NCBI RefSeq assembly: GCF_015319165.1
Contig: NZ_JADIVZ010000005.1
Location: forward strand, 1-64,000
DNA length: 64,000 nt
Source: Nocardioides acrostichi
Lineage (GTDB): Bacteria > Actinomycetota > Actinomycetes > Propionibacteriales > Nocardioidaceae
Reading direction: 5' to 3'
Shown: positions 23,726 through 31,571 of the stretch, piece by piece
How the letters are laid out: every line of letters begins with the position of its first letter
Position numbering within the stretch: the first letter of the stretch is position 1
The notes under the pieces: model-generated
The model's database searches: none
Seen by the model: the letters and a program-made list of their open reading frames with translations, nothing else
Told to the model about the DNA's origin: nothing
Made by a program: the position numbers and the translations under genes

Positions 23726-24817
23726 GTGGACCGACCGCACCTGCCCGAGCCGCCCGAGATCGACACGAGCGTGCTCGGCACACCGGAGCACCCCACGTTC
23801 GGGCTCGACACCTTCGGCGACGTCGGCCGGACTCCGGACGGCGCACCCCAGCACCCCGCGGAGGCGATCCGGCAGGTGGTGGCCGAGGGCGTGCTCGCCG
23901 ATCGGGTGGGCGTCGACTACCTCGGCCTGGGCGAGCACCACCGCGACGACTATGCGATCGCGGCACCCGACGTCGTCCTGGCGGCGATCGCCGGGCGGAC
24001 CGGTCGGATCAGACTGGGCACCGGGGTGACGGTGCTCAGCAGCGACGACCCGATCCGGGTGTTCCAGCGCTTCTCCACGTTGGCCGCCCTCAGCAACGGA
24101 CGCGCCGAGGTGCAGCTGGGGCGGGGCTCGTTCACCGAGTCGTTCCCCCTCTTCGGACTCGACCTCGGCGACTACGAGCGGCTGTTCGCCGAGAAGCTCG
24201 ACCTCTTCGCCCACGTGCGCCGCGAGGAGCCGGTGACCTGGCGCGGCACGGTGCGCACCCCGCTCGCCCACCAGCCCGTGCATCCCACCACCGAGGCCGG
24301 CCTCCCCGCCTGGATCGCGGTCGGTGGCAGCCCGGAATCGGTGGTGCGGGCCGCGGCGTACGGCTTTCCGCTCGTGCTGGCGGTCATCGGCGGCTCCCCG
24401 GCGTCCTTCGTGCCGTACGCCGACCTCTATCGCCGCGCCCTGGCCGAGGACGGCCACCCCGACCTGCCCCTCGGCATGCATTGCCCCGGCCACATCGCGG
24501 CCACCGACGAGCTGGCTCGCGAGCAGATGTTCCCGCACCAGGCCGAGGCCTTCGGGCGCATCGGACGCGAGCGCGGGTGGGGCCCGTACAGCCGGATCAC
24601 CTTCGAGCAGGGCGCCAGCCCGCAGGGCTCGATCTTCGTCGGCTCCCCCGAGACCGTTGCGCAGAAGATCGCGCACAACGTGCGGCTGCTCGGGCTCTCC
24701 CGCTTCCAGCTCAAGTACGCCGTCGGCGCGCTGCCCCACGAGCAGCGGTGCGAGTCGATCCGGCTCTACGGCACCGAGGTCATCCCCCGGGTGCGCGAAC
24801 TGCTCGCTGCGGGTTGA
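23726..24817 (+). CDS. LLM-class flavin-dependent oxidoreductase
   Basis: A 363-residue luciferase-like protein: DRVGVDYLGLGEHHRDDYAI, RIRLGTGVTVLSSDDPIRVF, LSNGRAEVQLGRGSF and WIAVGGSPESVVRAAAYGFP are hallmark TIM-barrel segments. The E-H-H pair after the third strand is typical of the group. FMN with a partner reductase, or F420, is the cofactor; the sequence does not decide. It starts at GTG 23726, six bases after TAGATT (leaderless). It is followed by a cluster of 22-base repeats. Confidence 0.9.
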   Translation: MDRPHLPEPPEIDTSVLGTPEHPTFGLDTFGDVGRTPDGAPQHPAEAIRQVVAEGVLADRVGVDYLGLGEHHRDDYAIAAPDVVLAAIAGRTGRIRLGTGVTVLSSDDPIRVFQRFSTLAALSNGRAEVQLGRGSFTESFPLFGLDLGDYERLFAEKLDLFAHVRREEPVTWRGTVRTPLAHQPVHPTTEAGLPAWIAVGGSPESVVRAAAYGFPLVLAVIGGSPASFVPYADLYRRALAEDGHPDLPLGMHCPGHIAATDELAREQMFPHQAEAFGRIGRERGWGPYSRITFEQGASPQGSIFVGSPETVAQKIAHNVRLLGLSRFQLKYAVGALPHEQRCESIRLYGTEVIPRVRELLAAG

Positions 24818-24821
24818 CCCG

Positions 24822-24934
24822 CGAGGGGTCGCAAATCGTGCCCCGAGGGGTCGCAAATCGTGCCCCGAGGGGTCGCGAATCGCGCTGGCCGTGAACACAA
24901 TGCGACCCCTCGAACGACGATTTGCGACCCCTCG
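24822..24934. repeat. 22-base-period repeats in inverted arrangement (family A)
   Basis: Three tandem copies of a 22-base unit (core GAGGGGTCGCAAATCGTG) begin at 24822, 24844 and 24866. After a 15-20-base spacer, two copies follow in opposite orientation (24903-24934). The whole block fills the gap between two convergent genes and could fold into a long hairpin. Confidence 0.85.
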
Positions 24935-24943
24935 CCGGCCACC

Positions 24944-25855
24944 TCAGCGGACCGGGCAGCCGGCGACCCCGGGCACGGGGAAGGTGCCGAGTTGCTCGAT
25001 CTCGAAGCCGTCGGGGTAGGAGCGCACGATCGGGAGGTCGTTGACGCGGGTGAGGGTCATCCGGGCCGGGAAGATGCGCATCAACCGGCCGCGGGCGCGC
25101 ACCAGACGACGCACCGCACCCTCGAACCGGGCCGGTGGCGCCTCGTAGCCGAACGCCGCGCGCAGCGCCGGGTCCATCAACGACCGCGAGAACGCGTGCA
25201 TCGGCCGGGCCAGGAACGCCGGGTAGGAACGGGCCAGCAGGCGCAGCGTCTCGTCGGCCACGCGGCGTCCGCCCTCGTCGAAGGCGAAGTGCTCGGCCTC
25301 ATAGGAGTCCATGAGCTCCGCGAACTCCTCGAAGGTCTCCGGGATGTCGGGGATGCCCATGTGCCGGCCGAGCGCGCGGTAGTAGTTCACGCTCGCGCGC
25401 ACCTCGACGTCGTCGAGCGGCCGCTTGCCGAACTCGTCGAGCCAGCGCTTGGGCACCACGACGAAGGTCGAGAGCACGTAGCGGAACTCGTGGTCGGGGA
25501 TGTCGTAGGCGCGGTGCATCCGGTTGATTCGCCGGATCGCCGTCCGGGCCTCCGGGTGGTCGAAGCCGTGCAGCGTCGGCGGCTCGAGCAGCAGCGCGGT
25601 GTCGTCGTAGCGCTTTTGCACCGCGCCCGTGAACTGCCCCGTGCGGTCGAGCAGGTCGCCGATGCCGGGCACGGCGTAGGTGCGGAACAGCGCGAACCCG
25701 AGGGCCTGCTGGATGTCCCACGGGAACTCGTGGGCAGAGAGGTTGCGGTAGATCTCGACGAAGTCGACCTCGGGGTCGAGCCGCGCGTTGACCTCACGCC
25801 AGTGCGAGCGGGGAGCCCCGCCGAAACGAGTGCCACGGACCGTGAACGAAGGCAT
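24944..25855 (-). CDS. Oxygenase MpaB-family (DUF2236) protein
   Basis: 303 residues with family markers YRNLSAHEFPWDIQQALGFA, KRYDDTALLLEPPTLHGFD, RRINRMHRAYDIPDHEFRYV and DSYEAEHFAFDEGGRRVADE. The H and RxxNRxH motif matches the haem-binding region of latex-clearing protein/MpaB-like oxygenases. Here the function is unknown. Longer in-frame reading upstream would overlap the opposing TetR gene. The ATG at 25855 has TACTTT seven bases ahead and is therefore preferred. It diverges from a TetR regulator with a shared palindromic operator. Confidence 0.88.
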   Translation of the reverse strand: MPSFTVRGTRFGGAPRSHWREVNARLDPEVDFVEIYRNLSAHEFPWDIQQALGFALFRTYAVPGIGDLLDRTGQFTGAVQKRYDDTALLLEPPTLHGFDHPEARTAIRRINRMHRAYDIPDHEFRYVLSTFVVVPKRWLDEFGKRPLDDVEVRASVNYYRALGRHMGIPDIPETFEEFAELMDSYEAEHFAFDEGGRRVADETLRLLARSYPAFLARPMHAFSRSLMDPALRAAFGYEAPPARFEGAVRRLVRARGRLMRIFPARMTLTRVNDLPIVRSYPDGFEIEQLGTFPVPGVAGCPVR

Positions 25856-25867
25856 GCGCCCCAAAGT

Positions 25868-25898
25868 AGAGCATTCGCTCTGCTCTGAACAGAGCAGA
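25868..25898. promoter_or_regulatory. Overlapping palindromes between divergent mpaB-like and tetR genes
   Basis: TCTGCTCTG-AA-CAGAGCAGA (25879-25898) is a perfect 9-2-9 inverted repeat. AGAGC-ATTC-GCTCT (25868-25881) is a second one that overlaps its left edge. They lie directly between the -10 box of the leftward gene (TACTTT, 25863-25868 on the minus strand) and that of the rightward gene (TACAGT, 25907-25912). A TetR dimer here would block both promoters. Confidence 0.75.
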
Positions 25899-25919
25899 CG
25901 CTCCACTACAGTCTGGCGG

Positions 25920-26513
25920 GTGCGCACGCCCCAGCAGCTCCGGTCGACGACCTCGGCCGACGCGATGGTCGCCGCCGGGTTGCACCTGCTCGAGGCCGGC
26001 GGTCTCCCGGCTGTGACCATCGCCGCGGTCGCCGCCGCGGCCGGCACCTCCAACGGCGCGCTCTACCACCGCTTCGGTGACCGCAACGGGCTGCTGCTGG
26101 CCATGCTCGACCGCGCCCTCGGCGACCTCGAGGCCGATACCGTCGAGGCGTTCGCACGCACCTCCGAGGAGCCGGACGACGACCGGGCGCTCGAGCAGCT
26201 CGGTTGCGCCGCGGTCGCGATCTTCGCCCGCAGAGGCGCGGTGATGCGCGCCTTCCTGGCCGGCCCCGCCGTCAGCCCCCAGATCGAGGTGCGCCGACGC
26301 GAGCACAGCCATCGGCTGGCGACCACGGTCACCGGCTGGCTGCGCGATCGCCTCGGCGCCTCCGAGACCCAGGCGCAGGCGGCGTGGCGGGTCGTGTTCG
26401 CCCTCGGGGCCTCCCGCGCGCTGTTCGCCGACGGCGACGTCTCACCCGTCGCGCTCTCCGACGACGAGATGGGCGCCGCGATCGGGCGCGCCGTCCGAGC
26501 CCTGGTGACGTAG
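25920..26513 (+). CDS. TetR-family transcriptional regulator
   Basis: 197 residues. The N-terminal TetR HTH reads DAMVAAGLHLLEAGGLPAVT, then IAAVAAAAGTSNGALYHRFG and DRNGLLLAMLDRAL. The C-terminal ligand domain is about 140 residues. GTG 25920 is chosen because TACAGT lies seven bases upstream; an extended frame starting inside the neighbouring gene is unlikely. It probably autoregulates and controls the divergent MpaB-like gene. Confidence 0.9.
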   Translation: MRTPQQLRSTTSADAMVAAGLHLLEAGGLPAVTIAAVAAAAGTSNGALYHRFGDRNGLLLAMLDRALGDLEADTVEAFARTSEEPDDDRALEQLGCAAVAIFARRGAVMRAFLAGPAVSPQIEVRRREHSHRLATTVTGWLRDRLGASETQAQAAWRVVFALGASRALFADGDVSPVALSDDEMGAAIGRAVRALVT

Positions 26514-26536
26514 CGGGGGCTGTGACCGGGAGAGGC

Positions 26537-27232
26537 TCAGTCGGTCTGGCCGGCCTCGAGGCGGAACCCCACGCCCCGCACGGCGACCACCTTGTCGGTG
26601 ACGCCGACGCTGTCGAGCTTTTGACGCAGCCGACCGATGGTGACGTCGAGGGTCTTGGTGGAGCCGTACCAGTTCTCGTCCCACACCTCGGCCATGAGGC
26701 GTCCGCGGGAGACGACCTTGTCGCGGTGGGCGGCCAGGATGCTGAGCACCTCGAACTCCTTGCCCGTGAGCGGCACCTCGGTCTCGCCGGAGTACACGCG
26801 GCGAGCCGCGGCGTCGATGCGCAGGCTGTCGGGGTCGACCTCGGTCCCGTCGCGAGAGAACCCGGCCGAGGTACGGCGCAGCAGCGCCCGCACGCGTGCC
26901 TGGAGCTCGGCCAGACCGAACGGCTTGGAGAGGTAGTCGTCGGCTCCGTAGTCGAGGCCGACCACCCGGTCGAGCTCGCCCGCGCGGGCCGTGACGATGA
27001 TGATGGCACCGGCGTAGCCGGCGTCGCGAGCCCGCTTGCAGACCTCCAGGCCGTCCATGTCGGGCAGGCCGAGGTCGAGGATGACGACGTCGGCGGGCAT
27101 GTCGTCCAGATCCTTCAGCGCGCGCTCACCGCTGTCGACCCAGGCGACGTCGTAGCCGTCGCGCTCCAGGGTTCGAACCAAAGGGAAAGCGATGTCCTCC
27201 TCGTCTTCCACGACGAGCACCCGCTGAGCCAT
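26537..27232 (-). CDS. OmpR-family response regulator, orphan
   Basis: The 231-residue protein has a receiver domain MAQRVLVVEDEEDIAFPLVR with phospho-acceptor Asp53 (VVILDLGLPDMDG), Thr81 and Lys103 (LSKPFG). The OmpR winged helix covers about 135-226: LTGKEFEVLSILAAHRDKVV, then TLDVTIGRLRQKL and VRGVGFRLE. No histidine kinase gene adjoins it, so its partner is elsewhere. The start at 27232 is six bases after TATATT. A longer frame upstream would overlap the LigD gene end. Confidence 0.93.
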   Translation of the reverse strand: MAQRVLVVEDEEDIAFPLVRTLERDGYDVAWVDSGERALKDLDDMPADVVILDLGLPDMDGLEVCKRARDAGYAGAIIIVTARAGELDRVVGLDYGADDYLSKPFGLAELQARVRALLRRTSAGFSRDGTEVDPDSLRIDAAARRVYSGETEVPLTGKEFEVLSILAAHRDKVVSRGRLMAEVWDENWYGSTKTLDVTIGRLRQKLDSVGVTDKVVAVRGVGFRLEAGQTD

Positions 27233-27290
27233 GCGGGAAATATATAGGCGTCTCGGCCGCCCCGTGGTGTTACGGAGAGAAGACGGGTCT

Positions 27291-28235
27291 TTACTCTTCC
27301 GTTGCGCAGGGCCCACCCGAGGGCTCGCAGAGGTACAGGTCGCCCTCGTCGCCCACTCGCTCGAGAACCTCCTCGAGGCGCAGCTGGTCGATGCCCACGG
27401 CGTCGTCGGCGCCGTCCTCGATCTCCTGCCAGGTGCGCGGCGTCGCGACGTACGGCTTCTCGCGCCCACGCAGCGAGTACGGCGTGACGGTCGTCTTCGA
27501 GGCGGCGTTCTGCGACCAGTCCAAGAACACCCTCCCCACCCGGCGCGTCTTGGTCATGGACGCCGTCACCAGACGCGGGTGCTCGCCCGCGAGTTCGTCG
27601 GCGACCTCCTTGGCCAGCGCCGTCGACGCTGGCGAGGGCAGTCGTCGCGGCAGCGTGGCGTAGAGGTGCAGGCCCTTGCTGCCGCTGGTGACCGGCCGCA
27701 CGTCGAGGTCGCGCTCGGCGAGCTTCGCACGCACCAGCAACGCCACCTCGCAGCACTGCTGGAGCCCGGCGTCGTCGCCGGGGTCGAGGTCGATCACGAG
27801 GCGGTCGGCGTTGCGCGGTTGCCCGTTGCGGCCCACCTGCCACTGGTGCACGTGCAGCTCCAGCGCCGCCAGGTTCGCCAGCCAGGTGAGGGTGGCGAGA
27901 TCGTCGACGATGGGGAAGACCAGGTGGTCGCCGTGCCGGCTCGCCCCCCGGGAGCCGGTGGTCGGCACCCGCACGGTGTGCACCCACGACGGCGTGCCCG
28001 CGGGCGCGTTCTTCTCGTAGAAGCTCGCCTCGGCGACCCCGTGCGGCCAGCGGATGCGCGTGACGGCACGGTGCGCCAGGTGCGGGAGCAGCACCGGCGC
28101 GATCTGGGCGTAGTAGTGCAGCACCTCGCCCTTGGTGGTGCCGGTGCGCGGGTAGAGCACCTTCTCGAGGTTGCTCAGGGTCAGGGTGCGACCCTCGACG
28201 TCGACCCGCACCTCCTCGCGTCCTGCGGGACTCAC
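27291..28235 (-). CDS. ligD: LigD polymerase domain protein (NHEJ polymerase)
   Basis: 314 residues corresponding to the AEP-type polymerase/primase domain of LigD: LTLSNLEKVLYPRTGTTKGE, WPHGV, FYEKNAPAGTP, the catalytic acidic motif LVIDLDPGDDAG and SGSKGLHLYA. It fills gaps with ribo- or deoxynucleotides at double-strand breaks held by Ku. It is a stand-alone protein here. The GTG start overlaps the ligase stop (GTGA), so the two are coupled and probably function as a split LigD. No phosphoesterase domain is encoded nearby. Confidence 0.93.
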   Translation of the reverse strand: MSPAGREEVRVDVEGRTLTLSNLEKVLYPRTGTTKGEVLHYYAQIAPVLLPHLAHRAVTRIRWPHGVAEASFYEKNAPAGTPSWVHTVRVPTTGSRGASRHGDHLVFPIVDDLATLTWLANLAALELHVHQWQVGRNGQPRNADRLVIDLDPGDDAGLQQCCEVALLVRAKLAERDLDVRPVTSGSKGLHLYATLPRRLPSPASTALAKEVADELAGEHPRLVTASMTKTRRVGRVFLDWSQNAASKTTVTPYSLRGREKPYVATPRTWQEIEDGADDAVGIDQLRLEEVLERVGDEGDLYLCEPSGGPCATEE

Positions 28236-29176
28236 GACTGATCCGGCAGGTCGTCGGGCGTCAGGTCGGCGCGCAGGCCCCGGTAGGAGGGCTGCCGCAG
28301 CCGCGTGTAGCCCAGGCCGTGAGTGTCGACGTCGACGACGAGCACCGGGTCGACCCACGTCGTCCCGACGGCGTCGACCCGCGGCACTCCCCCGTCGATG
28401 TCGTCGAACGGGCTGGTCGAGCGGGTCAGGTTCGACACCGCCTCGGCCAGCATCGCGCTGGTGCGTCCGGAGATCCCGCTGCCCACGCGACCACGGTAGG
28501 CCAGCCCGTCGGGCGTCGGCTCGCCCACGAGCAGGGCCGCGAGCCGGTCGCGGGTGCCCTCCTGCGGACGCCACCCGCCCACCACGTAGGAGCGCCGGAA
28601 CCGGTGCGCACGCTTGCGCCAGTGCGGGCTGCGGTCGCCCGGTCGGTACGGCGAGGAGAGCCGCTTGCTCACCACGCCCTCGAGCCCTTGCTGCCGGGTG
28701 GCCTCGAGCAGCATCGCGCCGTCGTCGTACGCCTCGGGCACGGCCCAGCCGATCAGCCCCAGGTCGGTCAGACGGGCGCGCCGCTCGACCAGTGGCAGCC
28801 GGGTCAGATCCTCGCCGTCGAGGCGCAGCAGGTCGAAGACCATGTACGTCGCGGGCAGTCGCCGCGCGAGCGTCTCGGCGGCCCGGGCGCTGCGCACGTG
28901 CATGCGTTCGGCCAGCACCCGGAAGTCCGGAGTGCCGCGCTCGCCCAGCACGATGATCTCGCCGTCCACGAGCAGGTCGCTGCTGGGCAGGTCGAAGCCG
29001 AGCAGGTCGGGCCAGGCGGTGGTGATCTGGTTGAGGTTGCGGCTCCACAGACCGACGCCCCCGGGTGAGACCTCGGCGAGCGCGCGGACGCCGTCCCACT
29101 TGACCTCGTGCGTCCACTCCGGCCCGCTCGGCACGTGGTCGGCCTTCGTGGCGAGCATGGGGCGTGGCGGGGGCAC
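28232..29176 (-). CDS. ligD: ATP-dependent DNA ligase (LigD ligase part)
   Basis: A 314-residue ligase with the adenylation lysine in EVKWDGVRAL (Lys26). Further ligase motifs are LLVDGEIIVLGERGTPDF (motif III region), YMVFDLLRLDG, EGVVSKRLSSPYRPGDRS (IV) and HWRKRAH (V), followed by an OB-fold (about 200-300). It seals breaks in non-homologous end joining. The start is GTG 29176, six bases after CACAAT; the in-frame ATG 29158 is an alternative. It diverges from ku across only 25 bases. Confidence 0.92.
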   Translation of the reverse strand: MPPPRPMLATKADHVPSGPEWTHEVKWDGVRALAEVSPGGVGLWSRNLNQITTAWPDLLGFDLPSSDLLVDGEIIVLGERGTPDFRVLAERMHVRSARAAETLARRLPATYMVFDLLRLDGEDLTRLPLVERRARLTDLGLIGWAVPEAYDDGAMLLEATRQQGLEGVVSKRLSSPYRPGDRSPHWRKRAHRFRRSYVVGGWRPQEGTRDRLAALLVGEPTPDGLAYRGRVGSGISGRTSAMLAEAVSNLTRSTSPFDDIDGGVPRVDAVGTTWVDPVLVVDVDTHGLGYTRLRQPSYRGLRADLTPDDLPDQS

Positions 29177-29201
29177 CGCCTCATTGTGCAGACTGGGTCG
29201 G

Positions 29202-30161
29202 GTGCGAGCGATCTGGAAGGGCAGCGTCTCCTTCGGCCTGGTGAACGTGCCCGTGAAGCTGTACTCGGCCACGGAGAGCCACGACGTCAGCTTCCGACAG
29301 GTGCACGCCAGCGACGGCGGCCGCATCCGATACCAACGTCTGTGCTCCCTCGACGGCGAGGAGGTCGCCTACTCCGACATCGCCAAGGGGTATGAGACCG
29401 AGGACGGCGAGATGGTGATCCTCACCGACGACGACCTCGCCGACCTGCCGGTCACCTCGAGCCGCGAGATCGCCGTCGAGCGGTTCGTGCCGCGCGAGCA
29501 GATCGACCCCATGCTGTTCGAGAAGAGCTACTACCTCGAACCGGAGGGCACCGGCGCCAAGCCGTACGCGCTGCTGCGCCAGGCACTCCTAGACGCCGAC
29601 CGCGTGGCCGTCGTGACCGTCGCGCTGCGCCAGCGCACGACCGTGGCCGTGCTGCGGGTGCGCGAGACCGATGCCGGGGAGGTCATCGTGATGCAGACGA
29701 TGATGTGGCCCGACGAGATCCGCACCCCCGACTTCTCCGTCGAGGCCGGCGAGGTCAAGGACGCCGAGGTGAAGATGGCCTCGATGCTCGTCGAGACCCT
29801 CGCCGGCGACTTCGACGCCTCGGAGTTCTCCGACGACTACGCCGAGGCCGTCGAGAAGCTGGTCACGGCCAAGATCGAGGGCGGCGAGGTCGAGCGCACG
29901 CCCACCTCGACCAAGACCTCCGGCGAGGTCGTCGACCTGCTCGCCGCGCTCCAACGCTCGGTCGATGCGGCCAAGCAGTCTCGAGGCGAGGCGACCTCGG
30001 AGGAGACGCCGGCGAAGAAGGGTTCCTCCACGAAGGCCGCCGCCAAGACCGCCAAGAAGTCCGCTGCCAAGAAGGCTCCTACCAAGAAGTCTGCGGCCAA
30101 GAAGTCCGCCACGAAGAAGACGGCGGCCAAGAAGACGGCGGCCAAGAAGAAGGCCTCGTGA
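29202..30161 (+). CDS. ku: Non-homologous end-joining protein Ku
   Basis: 319 residues: [20 protein letters not shown], then [20 protein letters not shown], the bridge region [16 protein letters not shown] [20 protein letters not shown], and [12 protein letters not shown]. The core domain (1-260) is followed by a low-complexity tail of AAKK/KKS units (about 270-319), a lysine-rich extension found on some actinobacterial Ku proteins and thought to bind DNA. The homodimer rings broken ends and recruits LigD. GTG 29202 lies seven bases after a CAGACT box. The frame can be read further upstream but without similarity. Confidence 0.95.
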   Translation: MRAIWKGSVSFGLVNVPVKLYSATESHDVSFRQVHASDGGRIRYQRLCSLDGEEVAYSDIAKGYETEDGEMVILTDDDLADLPVTSSREIAVERFVPREQIDPMLFEKSYYLEPEGTGAKPYALLRQALLDADRVAVVTVALRQRTTVAVLRVRETDAGEVIVMQTMMWPDEIRTPDFSVEAGEVKDAEVKMASMLVETLAGDFDASEFSDDYAEAVEKLVTAKIEGGEVERTPTSTKTSGEVVDLLAALQRSVDAAKQSRGEATSEETPAKKGSSTKAAAKTAKKSAAKKAPTKKSAAKKSATKKTAAKKTAAKKKAS

Positions 30162-30165
30162 CGCC

Positions 30166-31539
30166 TCAGCCGGGAGACGACCACGGCCGCGCCGCCTCCA
30201 CCTGGGCGGCCAGGCTGAGCAGCGTCTCCTCACCGTCGGTGCGGCCGACGAACTGGATCGCGGTCGGCAGACCGTCGTCGGCGATGCCTGCCGGCACCGA
30301 CGCGGCCGGATTGCCGGCGACGTTCCAGAGGGCGGCGTAGGCGATCGAGGGCATCGCGAGCAGGGACGACGCCACGGTGCCGCGGCCGTCGAGCACGCCG
30401 GCCCGCGCCGGTCGATGGGCGGTGGTCGGGGTGAGCAGAACGTCGACGGAGTCGAAGACCCGGTTCGCCTTGATGCTGAGCTTCTCGGTGGCGCGCAGGG
30501 CGGCGTCGCGGACCCGCGGCGTGACCCACGCTCCGAGGCGCACGGTCTCCCGGGTCCGTCGCTCCAGACGCTTCGGGTGCTCGACCATCGCGGCCTCGGA
30601 TCGGATGCCCGCGAAGAACTGCGGTACGAACGCCGCGGTGATGTCGGGATAGCGCGGGTCGACCTCGTGCACGTCGTGCCCGAGGTCGCTCAGCACCTGC
30701 GCCGTCTGCTCGACGGCGGCCACGTGCACGGGGTCGGGCCGGACGCCGAGCCCGGCGGGCTTGGTCGACCAGCCGATGCGCAGTCGACCGGGTTCGCGCC
30801 GCGCCGCGTCGACGAAGCTGCCGACCTCGCCGCCCGTGTAGAGGTCGCCGGGAGCGTTGCCGCGGATAGCGTCGTAGACCAGCGCGCTGTCGAGCACGGT
30901 GCGGCTCAAAGGTCCGGCCGTGCCCAGCGCCCACCACAGGTGCGGGTGCGGCGCCGTGGTCACCCGCCCACGCTGCGGTTTGAGGCCGAAGAGGCCGCAG
31001 CTCGCGGCCGGGATGCGGATCGACCCGCCCCCGTCGCCGCCGATGCCCACCGGCACCATGCCCGCCGCGACCGCCACCGCCGTCCCGCCGCTGGAGCCGC
31101 CGGGGGTGCGGGAGGTGTCCCACGGGTTGCGGGTGAGGCCGCGCGAGACCGATTCGGTGAAGGGGAAGGCTCCGAACTCCGGCATCGTCGTCTTGCCGAC
31201 GATCACCGCACCCGCCTCACGCAGCCGGTGCACCAGCTCGGCGTCCGCCGCGGCGGGCGTGGTGTTGGCCTCGCCGCCGAAGGTGGTCACGCACCCGGCG
31301 ACGTCGACCTCCTCCTTGATGACGATCGGCACGCCGTGCAACGGGCCGGGTGTGCGGCCCGCAGCGGTCGCGGCGTCTCGCTGGGCAGCCTCGGCGCGGG
31401 CGGCGTCCGCGAGCGTGACCGACATCGCGTTGAGCGGCCCGTCGAGCTCGGCGATGCGGGCCAACGCCGCCTCGACGACCTCCACCGCCGTCCACTGGCC
31501 CGATGTCGTCCGGGCCGCGATCTCTACCGCACTCTCCAC
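30166..31539 (-). CDS. Amidase signature family protein
   Basis: A 457-residue amidase with the Ser-cisSer-Lys triad visible: Lys in [14 protein letters not shown], the Ser pair in [18 protein letters not shown] and the nucleophile in [14 protein letters not shown]. The C-terminal half is typical ([25 protein letters not shown]). Members hydrolyse varied amides; the substrate is not evident and it is not a GatA by context. GTG 31539 follows TAGCGT by seven bases. Its stop is four bases from that of ku (convergent). Confidence 0.9.
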   Translation of the reverse strand: MESAVEIAARTTSGQWTAVEVVEAALARIAELDGPLNAMSVTLADAARAEAAQRDAATAAGRTPGPLHGVPIVIKEEVDVAGCVTTFGGEANTTPAAADAELVHRLREAGAVIVGKTTMPEFGAFPFTESVSRGLTRNPWDTSRTPGGSSGGTAVAVAAGMVPVGIGGDGGGSIRIPAASCGLFGLKPQRGRVTTAPHPHLWWALGTAGPLSRTVLDSALVYDAIRGNAPGDLYTGGEVGSFVDAARREPGRLRIGWSTKPAGLGVRPDPVHVAAVEQTAQVLSDLGHDVHEVDPRYPDITAAFVPQFFAGIRSEAAMVEHPKRLERRTRETVRLGAWVTPRVRDAALRATEKLSIKANRVFDSVDVLLTPTTAHRPARAGVLDGRGTVASSLLAMPSIAYAALWNVAGNPAASVPAGIADDGLPTAIQFVGRTDGEETLLSLAAQVEAARPWSSPG

Positions 31540-31571
31540 GACCGCGACGCTACCCTCGACCCCTCGCGGGA

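Noticed and set aside
24944..26053. Longer start for the MpaB-like protein at 26053
   Set aside because: The extra 66 residues would lie across the operator and inside the tetR gene and have no family similarity; a -10 box sits seven bases before 25855.
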